Below are positions 53,855-64,000 of a DNA stretch of 64,000 nt, piece after piece. Source of the DNA: Branchiostoma lanceolatum (taxonomy: Eukaryota > Chordata > Leptocardii > Amphioxiformes > Branchiostomatidae). The stretch is from the NCBI RefSeq assembly GCF_035083965.1, contig NC_089724.1, positions 23,030,474-23,094,473 of the forward strand, given 5' to 3'. The translations under genes and the position numbers were made by a program. The notes beneath the pieces are model-generated. The model ran no database searches. It had not been told where the DNA came from and worked only from the letters and a program-made list of their open reading frames with translations. Position 1 is the stretch's first letter. Each line of letters starts with the position of its first letter.

Positions 53855-56800
53855 ATGCGCTCAATCGGTGTAGGGGGAGCCTGGACGCTGCGAATCGCGG
53901 CCGCAGTGGCCGGGACAGTGGCCTTGGTCAAGTGTGTGTCCTACCTGTTCCGGAGAAGAGTGGAGCGTATCTGGAACGAAAAGTTGAAGGTGGAAGACAG
54001 TAAGTATAAGCTTTTGTCTTCATCCAGGCATGAACAGATACATAAACAGACGTGTGAAACGGCTATCCGCCATCTATAGTGTACACCAAGTGATGGATAG
54101 TTCGATTGAGACGTATTGCTGTAGGCATATATGCACCTGTAACCGTTATATCAATTATTTATGCACCCGATTTAATAAATTATAGGAACAAGCCATATTT
54201 GTGGTCATGATAAAATGTAGACCAGTACTGTACCTACAAAAGGGTGTCACGCAGAAACTGTTAATATCAACTCTCATGATTATGGCAGGTACCTTGCTAG
54301 TAAGTCAATGTGTCAAAAAGACTTCTTGAACTTGAAGAATGTCTTGAACACCTGGATATCTGAAGACTTGTGTATAACGTTACCTCTGGGATTTCTGCAT
54401 TGAAAGTAGAGGTCTATAAATGCAGTTTTTGTGATATGGCAGTCTCACTCTTAGGGTACCCTGGCAGACTTATGGGAGTTGACGTTACCACATCTCCCTC
54501 GTTGCTCTTGTTCTCCAGAAAGCTTTATAGAAATGCAATGACAAGTTCTAATGTTCTATCTACTCACTCACTTATTGCAGAAATTCGTCTAGAAGACCTT
54601 GGCATTCTAGCACGATCTCCCAATGCCAACCTGCGACGTGCTGCTGAACAGGTGCTACTGGACAAGATTACACAAGGTATCCATAAAGCCACGCAAACAT
54701 GACTTAATTTGACCAACTTCTGCTCATGACTCCAAATATGATTCAAATCTGAAAAGACTTGCTTGTAGAACATAGGATTGATACATGCATTAGCTATCAT
54801 AGTCTTGCAAATACATGATGCCATGATGTAGTAGTAGTCATAAATGTAGTTGTTGTTTGGTTTTAGAGTTTTTTAAAACCTTTTTGTCATCAAAGCCAAG
54901 GTATGGTTAGAATTAAACATTTTTTATGAAATGTATGCACTTACAATGGATGACATAGTTGGTCAGAAATGTGCTCCTTGTCACTTTTTGAATCCATATT
55001 CTGTGTACAGCTATAAAGATACTTACCAAAAAGGAATATTAATATCACTCCTCACTGGTGTTGGGTAGATTTGAACAATTTACATAAATTTGTCTTGGTG
55101 CAAATTCATCAAGAACAGATGGATTAAGTACTAACTCTGCTAGGTACATATGCATGTACCGGTAGTCATTTCCTGATGTTTTGATTTCTCTTCTGATACT
55201 TAATATGCCATTTTCAGCTAACAATTTTACATATGTGCTGAGAAGATGCCAGCACAAAGACATCAAGGAAAGCTTCAAGGCTTGCACAGTACTATGCGTC
55301 GTGCTGAAAAGCAGTAAGTCATTTTCTCAAAGATCAAGTTATAGTTTTTTAAATACTTAACATCAAGGAGGTTTTATCTAGCTAATACACTCAGTCACTC
55401 TTTATTCACTTTAATAGTGTTATATTTTTGTGTGAAGAGTGAATACTTGAATATTATATACTGACACATCAAGTCATTTTGTATATCATTATGGATGCAT
55501 AGATTGTGCTGTTTACATTGATAACATGTGACGAGGATGTTGAAAAGCTCAGTGGAATTTCCTTGGCTAGAGTGGCCTATATGTCATGTATGCCAAAGAC
55601 TGAAAGAGCATTTAAATCAACTTTAAACCTAAGCTTTGGAGTGAATTGAAGTCAACTATTTTTGTTTCAGTGGATATTGCCCCAAAGTACCATGTGCGAA
55701 TCCTTCAGACCCTGGCGCACTGTTTCTTGAAGTCCAGCAGTGGCCACAGGGGAGGGGTTGCCATGGACACAGATGACTCATCTGTCCATACTAGGATACA
55801 GAGGATGACTGCAGGAGCCATGTTTGAGCTCATTGCAGACAGCGGTGGGTTGATTTGTGAAACTTCCAGTTTGTTGCAAAAGAGGGAGTGGATTCAATGA
55901 TGCTTTAGGAGGATTATATTTTTGGGAAATAAATTATGACCATTTTTGTCCAGAGTTCATCCCTTACGAATTGGACACTTACCTTAACCACTGTAGTTAC
56001 ATGATTACTAATACAAGATCAGCAAGTCAAATGTCTACCAAAGCATGCTCCACACTAGTTTCCAGCCGCAGAGTGCTGCACAATTTTCTGTAATCATAAG
56101 GAGCCTGTATTGTTTTTGTTATGTGTGGATGCAGGACTGCCCTGCTTGAAAGGTTCTGGAAGGAACCCTTTTTTACTCAGCCTCTAATTTTTGTATATTT
56201 TCATATGCATATGTTTGATTGTTGTTAACGTTCAGGCTTTTTTTTTTAGGGGGGGTTCTGCAAGAGTCCAATTCTTAACATTATGACGGAATAGCGCTCA
56301 ATTAGTTATGGGTGTAGATGTTACTGTAGGAAAGTGAAGGTCATCAGGTGTCACCACCCTTCACCTTGCAGACAGCAGTTATTTGCCAAGATCCAAAATA
56401 CTGTAGTGTGTTGGAGCAGACTGTCAACAATCAAAATCGATGTATCCTGTTGCCATCTGATATGGAAAGATAAGCTAATATTTATCTATTTACATGTAAA
56501 TAGATGGTAGATAATAGATATCGGTATCATGATGTTATCTAATATAATGTAAAACTAGACAGGATCTATAGAGCACAAACGTCCACCAAGAATATTAGTC
56601 AACTCCAACTCCATATACATTAGAGCAGGTGCAGGAAAAGCACCCTGAGATGCACTGCAGAATGACATAATGTAAAACTTGAATATACATTTTGTATATA
56701 TAAGTTATGATAAGATATAATAATATACTGTAATTCTTGTTTCTTTCACTGTGACTTTATGTTCATGGTTTTCACTATCACCATGTACCGTGAACTTATC

Positions 56801-59800
56801 ATCACTGTGAAAAACCTGTTGTTATCATTTATGATTCCTTCACACATCCGTTCTGTAAATCACTTGCAGTCATGGTGAAGTTAAAGTTCAGTGAAAATGG
56901 CCATTTACCTTACACCGTGAAATTTTGCTACCGTGAAGATAAAGGGAATTACAGTAATATCCTGGTCTTAGGCCTGGTGGACCAGTATGTCAGAGTTGGC
57001 AGTGGGGCAGGCCTTGTTGTGTAATATAACACTGTATCTTTCCATTTTTACAGATGAATACAAGAAATTCCTGACCCAGTAAGTTTTGCCTGCTGAGATT
57101 TATGCAGTTCCCAGACTCAGAGATGAACCAGGAAGGGCTGAGGTGGCAAAAATAGAGAAAATAGGCACCAGGATTGAATAACATGAGAAAGTTGGCTAGA
57201 AGTCCAGAACAATAATAAAGTTGAATATGTATTAACATCCTTGTCCATCTCCTTTTACCCTTCCTGGTTTGTCCCTAGGTGTTTGTTTCATTCAGAAATG
57301 GTCTTTCCAAGATACAACAAAATGCAATGTTTTGTTTGGTACAACACCAATGACATATGGTATCTGGGAAATAGTCCCAATTTATACAGACTTAATTTGC
57401 ATTAATAAGTCAACTTTGACACTGAAGTATGCTTTTGAAAATAAGACATTTACCCTTCAGTAAAAAAGCTCAGAATAGTCATCAGAATTATCTCTTTGTA
57501 AAAGTATAACAGAAAAGTCACAATGTGCTATATATTTTAGGATTTTCAATCGCATGTAAGAAACTTTTTGCAAAGACTTGATTGAGGAAATACTATTAAA
57601 CAATGTACATGTAAGAGGAAAATGAAAGCATGTCTTCACTCTTCTTGATTTGTTTCCTTTATTCTTTATTAAAAATTGCAACAAGACAATACATAGTGGA
57701 GCGCCAGGCAGCCAAGCTGATGTTGCGGACCACTTAACATTACAATTTGTTTCCTTGACAACAGGGAATGTCCGGGCCTGCTCAACAGTATGGTGTACAC
57801 TCTGGGGTACTCTCAAAGCCGAGATGTCGTCCGCTACTGCCTCTTCTTTCTACACCAGCTGGCACTGAATAGTAAGTACTGTTTGTTTTTTAAAGACTTG
57901 TCCAATAGGAAATGTTTCATTTCTCGAGTCCTCTCAAACCAGCTATGTTGATGTTTTGCTTCAGACCCCTGTCAGACAGCTGAAGAGCTACAGCTGTATT
58001 TGTTGATCACCAGAATGTTGCCCGATTTTGAAATGATAATATCAGCCGATCCTAAAAGCTGTGTGATAATTGAGAGAACATCGGGCATACATTGTATCAC
58101 TGCCAAAAATGTCACTTGGAGCTCGTAGACTGATCGATTTTCATGCTGTGTGACATCGGTATAAGGACATGCTGTCTTAAAATGTACATGTAGATGTTCC
58201 ATTCCACATCCATTCTAAGGCCCCTGACAGAGTACAATTATTGAATCATTTTTCAGCCTCACTGCAACTAATGTTGACTAATGAGGGAGCGGTCAGCACA
58301 GTGTCAGAGGTGGTGGTGAAATACCATGTAAGCATTTACATTCATATTATTGTTGTCCTTTATGTCACTATCCTAGTATCTATGTACAGAATGTGTCATG
58401 TATATGTGATGGTTTGTATTTCATGGTTTTATTAACCAAACATTGTTGGGTTTACTTTATATGTCTGCTTAATCACAAATATAAAGTAAACCCAACAATG
58501 TTGATATTGATACACCTGTAAAAAAAGCGTATTACACGTCTTGGGAAGTCTTGGGATATGCTCTGGTATACGCTACATGTATCAGTTGCAGTCGCTTTGA
58601 AGCTGGATTAACACCATTTCTGTACCAAGACTTTCCAGAGGTATACATGTGTAACATTATTTCCATGAATTTACCAGTGTCATAAAAAAGAAGTCTTGTC
58701 TATCTCATGCTGCTTTTTGTCTCCTCATCAGGGAGACAGTGGTTTACAGACAATCTGTTTCCAAATGCTGGTCATTTTTGCCAACATTCAAGGGAAAGGT
58801 GAGTACTATTCTCTTGCCTTAGGTTGTTGTACTATTGTAAACGCATTTAAGTTTGCAAAGATTTGATATTGCCGTAGGAAAAAATGGAGTTTTTGCGATG
58901 GTTTTTAGATTACGGTTGAAATAATGTGGTAGGCAGGAAGAAGACAGTACAGGCATTTTCACGATGGTTTTAAATTCACGATGAAGAGGTTACCACGAAA
59001 AGCACAAACATTGAATAACCACCACAAACTTAATGCATTTACAGTATAGACATACCAATACTCAGGGCAATAGTCAACACTGTAGAGTAATGTTTGAATG
59101 TAAATTCTACTTTGAAACCTGATCAGATTAAAGATATACAGGTTAAAGTCTGAATACCTTCTGTGACCGTTTCCTTTCCTTTATTCAGACAGTATCCAGG
59201 TACTGAAGGAGATTGCTCGTCACAACGTGGTCCTTTACGCGGTAGGGTCTGTCAGAGCAGAAGACCCAGAGCTGGTGTACTGGGCTGTAGCGATCATCCA
59301 TGAGTTTGCTATCAATGGTATGTAATTATGTGGTCATCTCAAGAATTTAACACTTTGTGTGAACTTTTGTTTGAATATAAAATTGAAGACATTCATCACA
59401 AGCAGTAAAATGGGAGACCTTTTTCCCTGCAAGAATGTGTGATAAAATTTCAAGATTCCATTCTGCCAGCTGTATTTCCTCAATCCTTTCAAACTGGCAA
59501 ACACTTTAAAAAAATTGAGCATTCTATCCCTTACAGAATGATACATTATTTTCAGTCTCACTTGTCAACCAGAAGTCATTCACAAAAAGTACTTTGTAAT
59601 CGAATAATTACACCAGTCATGAAAAACATCATTAACTTTTTGTAAAGATATTTTCAAATGTGTCCTCCTTGCCAGACCTGTACAAGGAGACGATCTGCTC
59701 CATCCCCCGGCTGCTGTACTCCCTTCAGAAGGTCCTGGCTGCCAGTGAAGCCAACCTACAGAGGCTGGTCCTCAGGGTTATCTGTTTCCTCTGTCTGCAC

Positions 59801-62800
59801 AATGGTAAGACTAGTAAAACCCTTTATTAGCATCAGCCCTACAGTATTAGCTATGGCTGAACAGTCCTTTTCAAGAATGGCAGTCTCTGCTACATAAGAT
59901 ACATCTGTGAGCGGACTCAGTTATACATGTGTTGCAAAGTTCTTCTCTGCCGATCCACTTTTCTTCTGCTCTGCGCATCAGTCTATAGCTTCTCCTGATT
60001 TTAGCTGCCTGGACAATGTATGCTTCAACCTTTGGTGTATTAATATTATGTAGGGCTGTTTCAATGGGAAGTGCTGATGTACATTCATGTACAATTCTTG
60101 AAAAGTTATATGAGACAATTTCTCAGACAAACTTTATAGAACCCTTGTGAAACACTAATTTCTATCCACAGATACCTTCAAGAACAGAGTGTTAAGCAAT
60201 GGGAACATCAGTGAGCGCCTGTCTGTGTGCCTGTCCAGTGGAGACAAGGATGTGGTGCACTGGGCCCTGGTACTCACTCACGACCTGGCCATGATTGGTA
60301 TGACTATTCTCTAAAACTTTTTATCACAGGGAAGAATTGCTGGTACATTATTCAATGATAGCCATATACATGTACCAGAGGAATGATGTCTGACAGTATT
60401 AATGTTTGGAATGATACTTCTTAATATAAAGAAAATATTGTCAGTGTCCCTGTTAAACACTTGCTCCATATATTTCAACTTAAGAGCTATCCATCCTACA
60501 AATGAAAGAGCAAACCAAGGAATGTTGATAAAAACATGATCTCAATGCATGACAATTGATTGATTTGATTTGATTTTGGTTTATTCGCACATATTAAAAT
60601 CATTTTGTATTACAAAATAGAACAAGAAGAAAATATGCGTGCTGGGGGAAGAAAAAAAGCCATAATGGCTTATACAAGGTCTTCCCCCATCTAAATTAAC
60701 AAAAAAATAACATAGATCTAACAGTTCATAACATAATTATAGTAGTAAATGATAATAACAAATCAGACAATAATAATAGTAACAGAATACTGACAAACTA
60801 GTCACTTAGAGGGTCAATCGCAGTTAACAAAATTACAATAATATAAAAATTCATAACATGCTATTAATTGTCCTGGACTCTGGTAACAAATCGTACAATG
60901 TTGATTTTGTAGGAAAGTCAGCTGTGGCCCAGCTGGTGGAGAACAGTCCTGGTCTCCTCAGCAGTCTGAAGCCGCTGGTTAAACACAAGGACGTGACGAT
61001 CGTCAGACTCCTGGCAGAGACCATGGGCTTCTTCTGCTCATGTGGTAAGCTCAGAACGGATACACCATTGACCATAAAGCTTTGGCAACTTCGATCTCCA
61101 CAGCCCTAATGTTCTCCAACTGTACATCATAGCAGTTGGAGATGGTTGGCAAGATGGAGGCCAGAAAATCCACTTTTATCAATAGATATGCTCGAGTATG
61201 GAAATTGCAAGTTGCTGTTTGTTGTAGCCCCATCATTAAATTCTCTCAAGTAGGTTACTGAATGAAAGTTGGCTAGAATTTTGTAGCACATATTTTGTCT
61301 TTTCTTCTCACACAGAACACCTTCATCTCCAAGTCGTGGAAGCGGGCATCTTGGACACCATCTTGTTGTTCTCCCAGACATCTGACCCTGATCTGACCTT
61401 TTGGGCAGCTGCTTTACTTCTGAACCTGGCCATGACCTCAGGTAACTCTTGACACCAATATGACACAAAGTTGACCTGAGTTACAAGATGTACAATGTTC
61501 ATCACAGGAGCTTGTTATGACCTCAAATAACCCTTGACATTGCTGTGAGTTTAGATTTACTTGAGTTATGGTGATGAGTTCAGTTTGATTGTTTTAAGTG
61601 AATGATTTGGGTTTCTTCACTGTTTTTTCAAACAGATGTGGTGAAGGTTGCCATACTGAAGGCAGGAGGCCTGTCCAGTTTGCTGGAACTGGCTATTGGA
61701 GAGCATGAGAACACACAGATCATAACTATGGCAGCAAAGACACTCACTATGCTGAGCTTTATAGGTAAGGTGGCTTTCATACTTGTGTGATGTGATTGAA
61801 ATGATTGGAAAGATGACTGATCAATATTAATTTTAGAAAATAGACATAAGTTGGACAGGATATACATGTATCTCCACCAAGGCAACATACTTTGTTTTAT
61901 ACCAAATGAAGCACAGTTTTCTGTTTTGCCTATTTGACAAGTTTGGTCTTTTCTTATAATTAGGTGACCCTTTGAATGTCCAGCTTGCAAGCAACTCGGA
62001 AACAACCACCATCACCATCTACGACAAACCCCACCATGTCTACAGAAAGGGGGTGAGGATATTGATGTGTTACTTGTTAGCTACATTACTACCCCATCCA
62101 AATGTGGGCTTAGCATTTTAATGCATGTGCTTTGCTATTTCTTTAAGTTTCTCATGTAACTAAGTCTATTTGACGGCAGCACATGAAAGTGTCTGCAGTT
62201 ATTTTGTTATTACATCTACCATCCTAACCTAAATAGTATTCTTTTCTGGTAGATTTATGCCTATTCTATTTTCTTTACTGATAGATGAATAAACTATCAG
62301 AATGTTGGGTTTTAGCAGCTTTAAACTATCTTCTGTTGGATTTATTGGAATTCCAACAGTGCGATACACGTGGGACACAGGCAGCTATTGCTGATGTCGT
62401 GACCCACACACATAATGTACCCTTTTTTACACTTGGGTGGAGTGGGGAAATTTGTGTTAAGTACCTTTTTTCCCAAAGGCACAAGATCGGTGGCAGCAGG
62501 GGATTCGAACCCGGAACCCCTTGGTTCTGAGTCGGAAATCCTGCCGTTACGCCACACGACCCCACTTCTATCTTATGTTAGAAATGAATGTGATTATCCA
62601 GAAGCTAATTGACAGAATGTAAATTGTTTTCTCCAGCTGAATGTATTGGTGTACGACACCCTACAAAGTGAAGAGATAATCTACCAGACGTTCTCCCTGG
62701 AGGAGCTGGAGGATGTGAGTCTGGAGGGGGATATCGAGATCCCCTGTCTGTCCTCCATTCACCACAACTGGGAGGGGCACCTGGCCTTCATCGTCATCTG

Positions 62801-64000
62801 GGGCAAACACAACCAGCTCTACCTCTCTGGTAGGCATCCTCACCTCTGCTGAGGGTTAGGTTTTCAACAGCATGCATTTATTTCTTTGTTTGTGAGGAAG
62901 TTGGAAATAGACGGTGACCGTCATGATTTCTTTCTGTCCTTTTTTGTGGATGATGGGAAATTAAAGTCATGAACTTTTAAGACATTTGCCATTTAATTGG
63001 GAGTTACATATTAATTTGTACCTTGTACAACATAGTTACATACATTAAAATCTGTGCTTTGGATATGGAGATTTGGAGCCTAATGTAACATCAATTCCCA
63101 AATTTTTTATGTACTTTCAATACATCAAATATTGAAATGTTATTGCAATATTCTTTTTTCTGTATCCAAATTTTCCTCCTAAAACTTGATAAACATGATG
63201 TTTTCATGGCAAAGACATTTGATATTCTCCATGTGTACATGTAGGTCTGAGCAGGATCGTCAGGGGAAAAGGTAGCAAGATGATTGACATTGTGGATTTG
63301 TGGTTTCCCTAATGCACTGGACTATTCTCAAAAACTGTCTAGAATGACACAACATAGTTTCCACAGTCCCTCATTTGCACAACTTTTACCTGCACGTTGA
63401 TGAATGCATTAACAAGACGTTATTTCCAAAATCAATTTTTTTTTCTCTTTAAGTTTAAAAGTTCAATTCACCGTAGTATGTAGTATGTATAGATGTAGGC
63501 CAGGCTGTCAGGTTTTGTACATGTGTGGTGGGATTGATTAACTGTGCACGTTTGCTCACTATAGGTATAAATATGTGGTTTGAATGTTTTTTATCTTTAT
63601 TTACACATGAAAAATGTGGGGCTGATTTACTTCTTACGTAGAGTAACCAAGGCACAGTAACTGATGATTTGAAATCATCCAAGTCTAGATCTGTTGTGTG
63701 CTATTATATGTACCTTTGGATTTAGAAGGAGGTAATGTGTTTGCTATCATCGATTGATTTGCTTGTTTCTTAAAAAGTTTGTTGTATTTGATTGGTTTCC
63801 TGATCAAAATAACTGAATAAGTGTAAGGGTATGAATTTTCATGATTTTCATTTTTTGGGCCCTTCAATTGTTCTGTTTCTGTCATTTAGGTCACCACTAT
63901 ATTGACATGCTGTAATTTTGATAACTACACAGTGTTATGTAGTTAAACACATGATGATTTGTTTAGGTCTGAAGCCACATATTGAGAGCAGTAACTTTGA
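53855..64000 (+). CDS. Membrane-anchored armadillo-repeat-type protein, 16+ exons, 3' end unresolved
   Basis: Exons: 53855-53999, 54581-54676, 55218-55313, 55671-55844, 57054-57078, 57765-57871, 58257-58327, 58732-58798, 59189-59317, 59676-59804, 60172-60297, 60913-61044, 61316-61441, 61636-61764, 61964-62052, 62637-62829. Phases match throughout and give 611 codons. Residues about 9-32 are a hydrophobic segment followed by FRRRVER, a likely N-terminal signal anchor with a cytosolic repeat domain. From residue 50 on, helical ARM/HEAT-like repeats follow (for example EAGILDTILLFSQTSDPDL, then NLAMT). Exons 9-14 are 126-132 nt, all phase 1, one repeat each. The last two exons are not ARM-like (GLNVLVYDTLQSEEI, then LAFIVIWGKHNQLYLSG). 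Exon 17 may be 63245-63312 (stop) or start at 63967. Family not recognised; ARM call is by pattern. Confidence 0.8.
56726..56956. mobile_element. MITE with TACTGTAATTC ends, copy B
   Basis: About 231 bp from TACTGTAATTC to GAATTACAGTA, with TA at both ends. The interior has partly self-complementary CACCGTGAA/TTCACTGTG words, a diverged version of the CGCGAA words in copy A. It lies in intron 4 of the ARM gene. Confidence 0.65.
58440..58501. repeat. Perfect 23-bp hairpin in ARM gene intron 7
   Basis: The arm ACATTGTTGGGTTTACTTTA-TAT is exactly complementary to 58479-58501, with a 16-base loop (58463-58478). The perfect match suggests a recent inverted duplication, a MITE end or a structured RNA. 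The size is close to a microRNA hairpin, but perfect pairing is atypical for animal microRNAs. Confidence 0.9.
58830..59046. mobile_element. MITE with TTTACAGTA ends, copy C
   Basis: About 217 bp. The left end TACTATTGTAAACGCATTTAAG and the right end CTTAATGCATTTACAGTA are imperfect inverted repeats. It shares GCATTTACAGTA with copy A at 46007-46212 and lies in intron 8 of the ARM gene. Confidence 0.6.
60545..60800 (-). repeat. Probable retroelement 3' end, A/T-rich
   Basis: Begins TTGATTTGATTTGATTTTGG and GTTTATTCGCACATAT, and contains a self-complementary GGGGGAAG...CTTCCCCC pair around GCCATAATGGC. The T-rich start looks like a reversed poly(A)/repeat tail, so the insert is probably minus-strand. 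Family not known; in ARM gene intron 11. Confidence 0.35.
62335..62563 (-). mobile_element. tRNA-derived SINE
   Basis: On the minus strand the head reads like a tRNA, with an A-box (TGGCGTAACGG) and a B-box (GGTTCGAATCCC) at about 62500-62512. It is followed by a non-tRNA body of about 165 bp ending AATTCCAATAAATCC. AAGATAG occurs at both flanks and may be part of the target duplication. It is not a functional tRNA: the anticodon arm and 3' end do not fold cleanly and a long body follows. Located in ARM gene intron 15. Confidence 0.75.
63245..63312 (+). CDS. Possible exon 17 of the ARM gene (alternative end)
   Basis: After TACATGTAG, an open stretch starting GTCTGAGCAGG joins exon 16 in phase 1 and reaches TAA, adding GLSRIVRGKGSKMIDIVDLW and two more residues. 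An internal GTAGCA at 63272 could instead make it a 27-nt microexon. A competing acceptor at 63966 precedes GTCTGAAGCCACATATTGAG, also in phase. The polypyrimidine tract is poor in both cases. Confidence 0.35.

Noticed and set aside
62500-62563. Functional tRNA gene
   Set aside because: A- and B-boxes exist, but a non-tRNA body follows and the cloverleaf is imperfect; SINE is the better call.

Overview
This is eukaryotic (animal) nuclear DNA: coding sequence is split into short exons with GT/AG borders, introns run from about 0.1 to 3 kb, and CR1-like LINE, tRNA-derived SINE, MITE-like and minisatellite repeats are scattered throughout. Two genes are recognised from remembered family sequences: DPCD and the MFS transporter SLC49A3/MFSD7. 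Together with the compact introns, the CR1-like element and a striking excess of the octamer TACATGTA, this suggests a marine deuterostome, most likely a cephalochordate (amphioxus, Branchiostoma). The species call is inference.

Layout. 1-18.2 kb: apparently intronic or intergenic, with a terminal-inverted-repeat element (2353-2738) and a 5'-truncated CR1-like LINE on the minus strand (about 5851-8300) carrying one frameshift. 18159-18530: the last coding exon, with an acidic C-terminal tail, of a plus-strand gene I do not recognise; its other exons were not found. 24.2-27.1 kb, minus strand: complete DPCD, six exons, 204 aa. 27.7-34.7 kb, plus strand: complete SLC49A3-like transporter, ten exons, 480 aa, head-to-head with DPCD. 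Its first intron holds a tandem array of units of about 175 bp and a foldback element with long inverted repeats and a 9-bp target duplication.

36.9-52.5 kb: a cluster of three paralogous five-exon genes (+, -, +) for small secreted cysteine-rich proteins of 175, 170 and 171 aa. Their cysteine spacing looks like a degenerate C-type-lectin-like fold. All three share the same intron phases (0, 1, 2, 0). The first two lie tail-to-tail, and similarity continues into their 3' untranslated regions. This cluster is the best candidate for an undescribed system in the window.

53.9-64 kb, plus strand: a gene for an N-terminally membrane-anchored armadillo-repeat-type protein (at least 611 aa over 16 exons). 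Six successive exons each encode one repeat of 42-44 residues. A non-ARM C-terminal part follows, and its 3' end is unresolved at the window edge.

Genes were assembled by eye from open frames, splice borders, phase compatibility and paralogue or family comparison. No alignment or transcript data were available.
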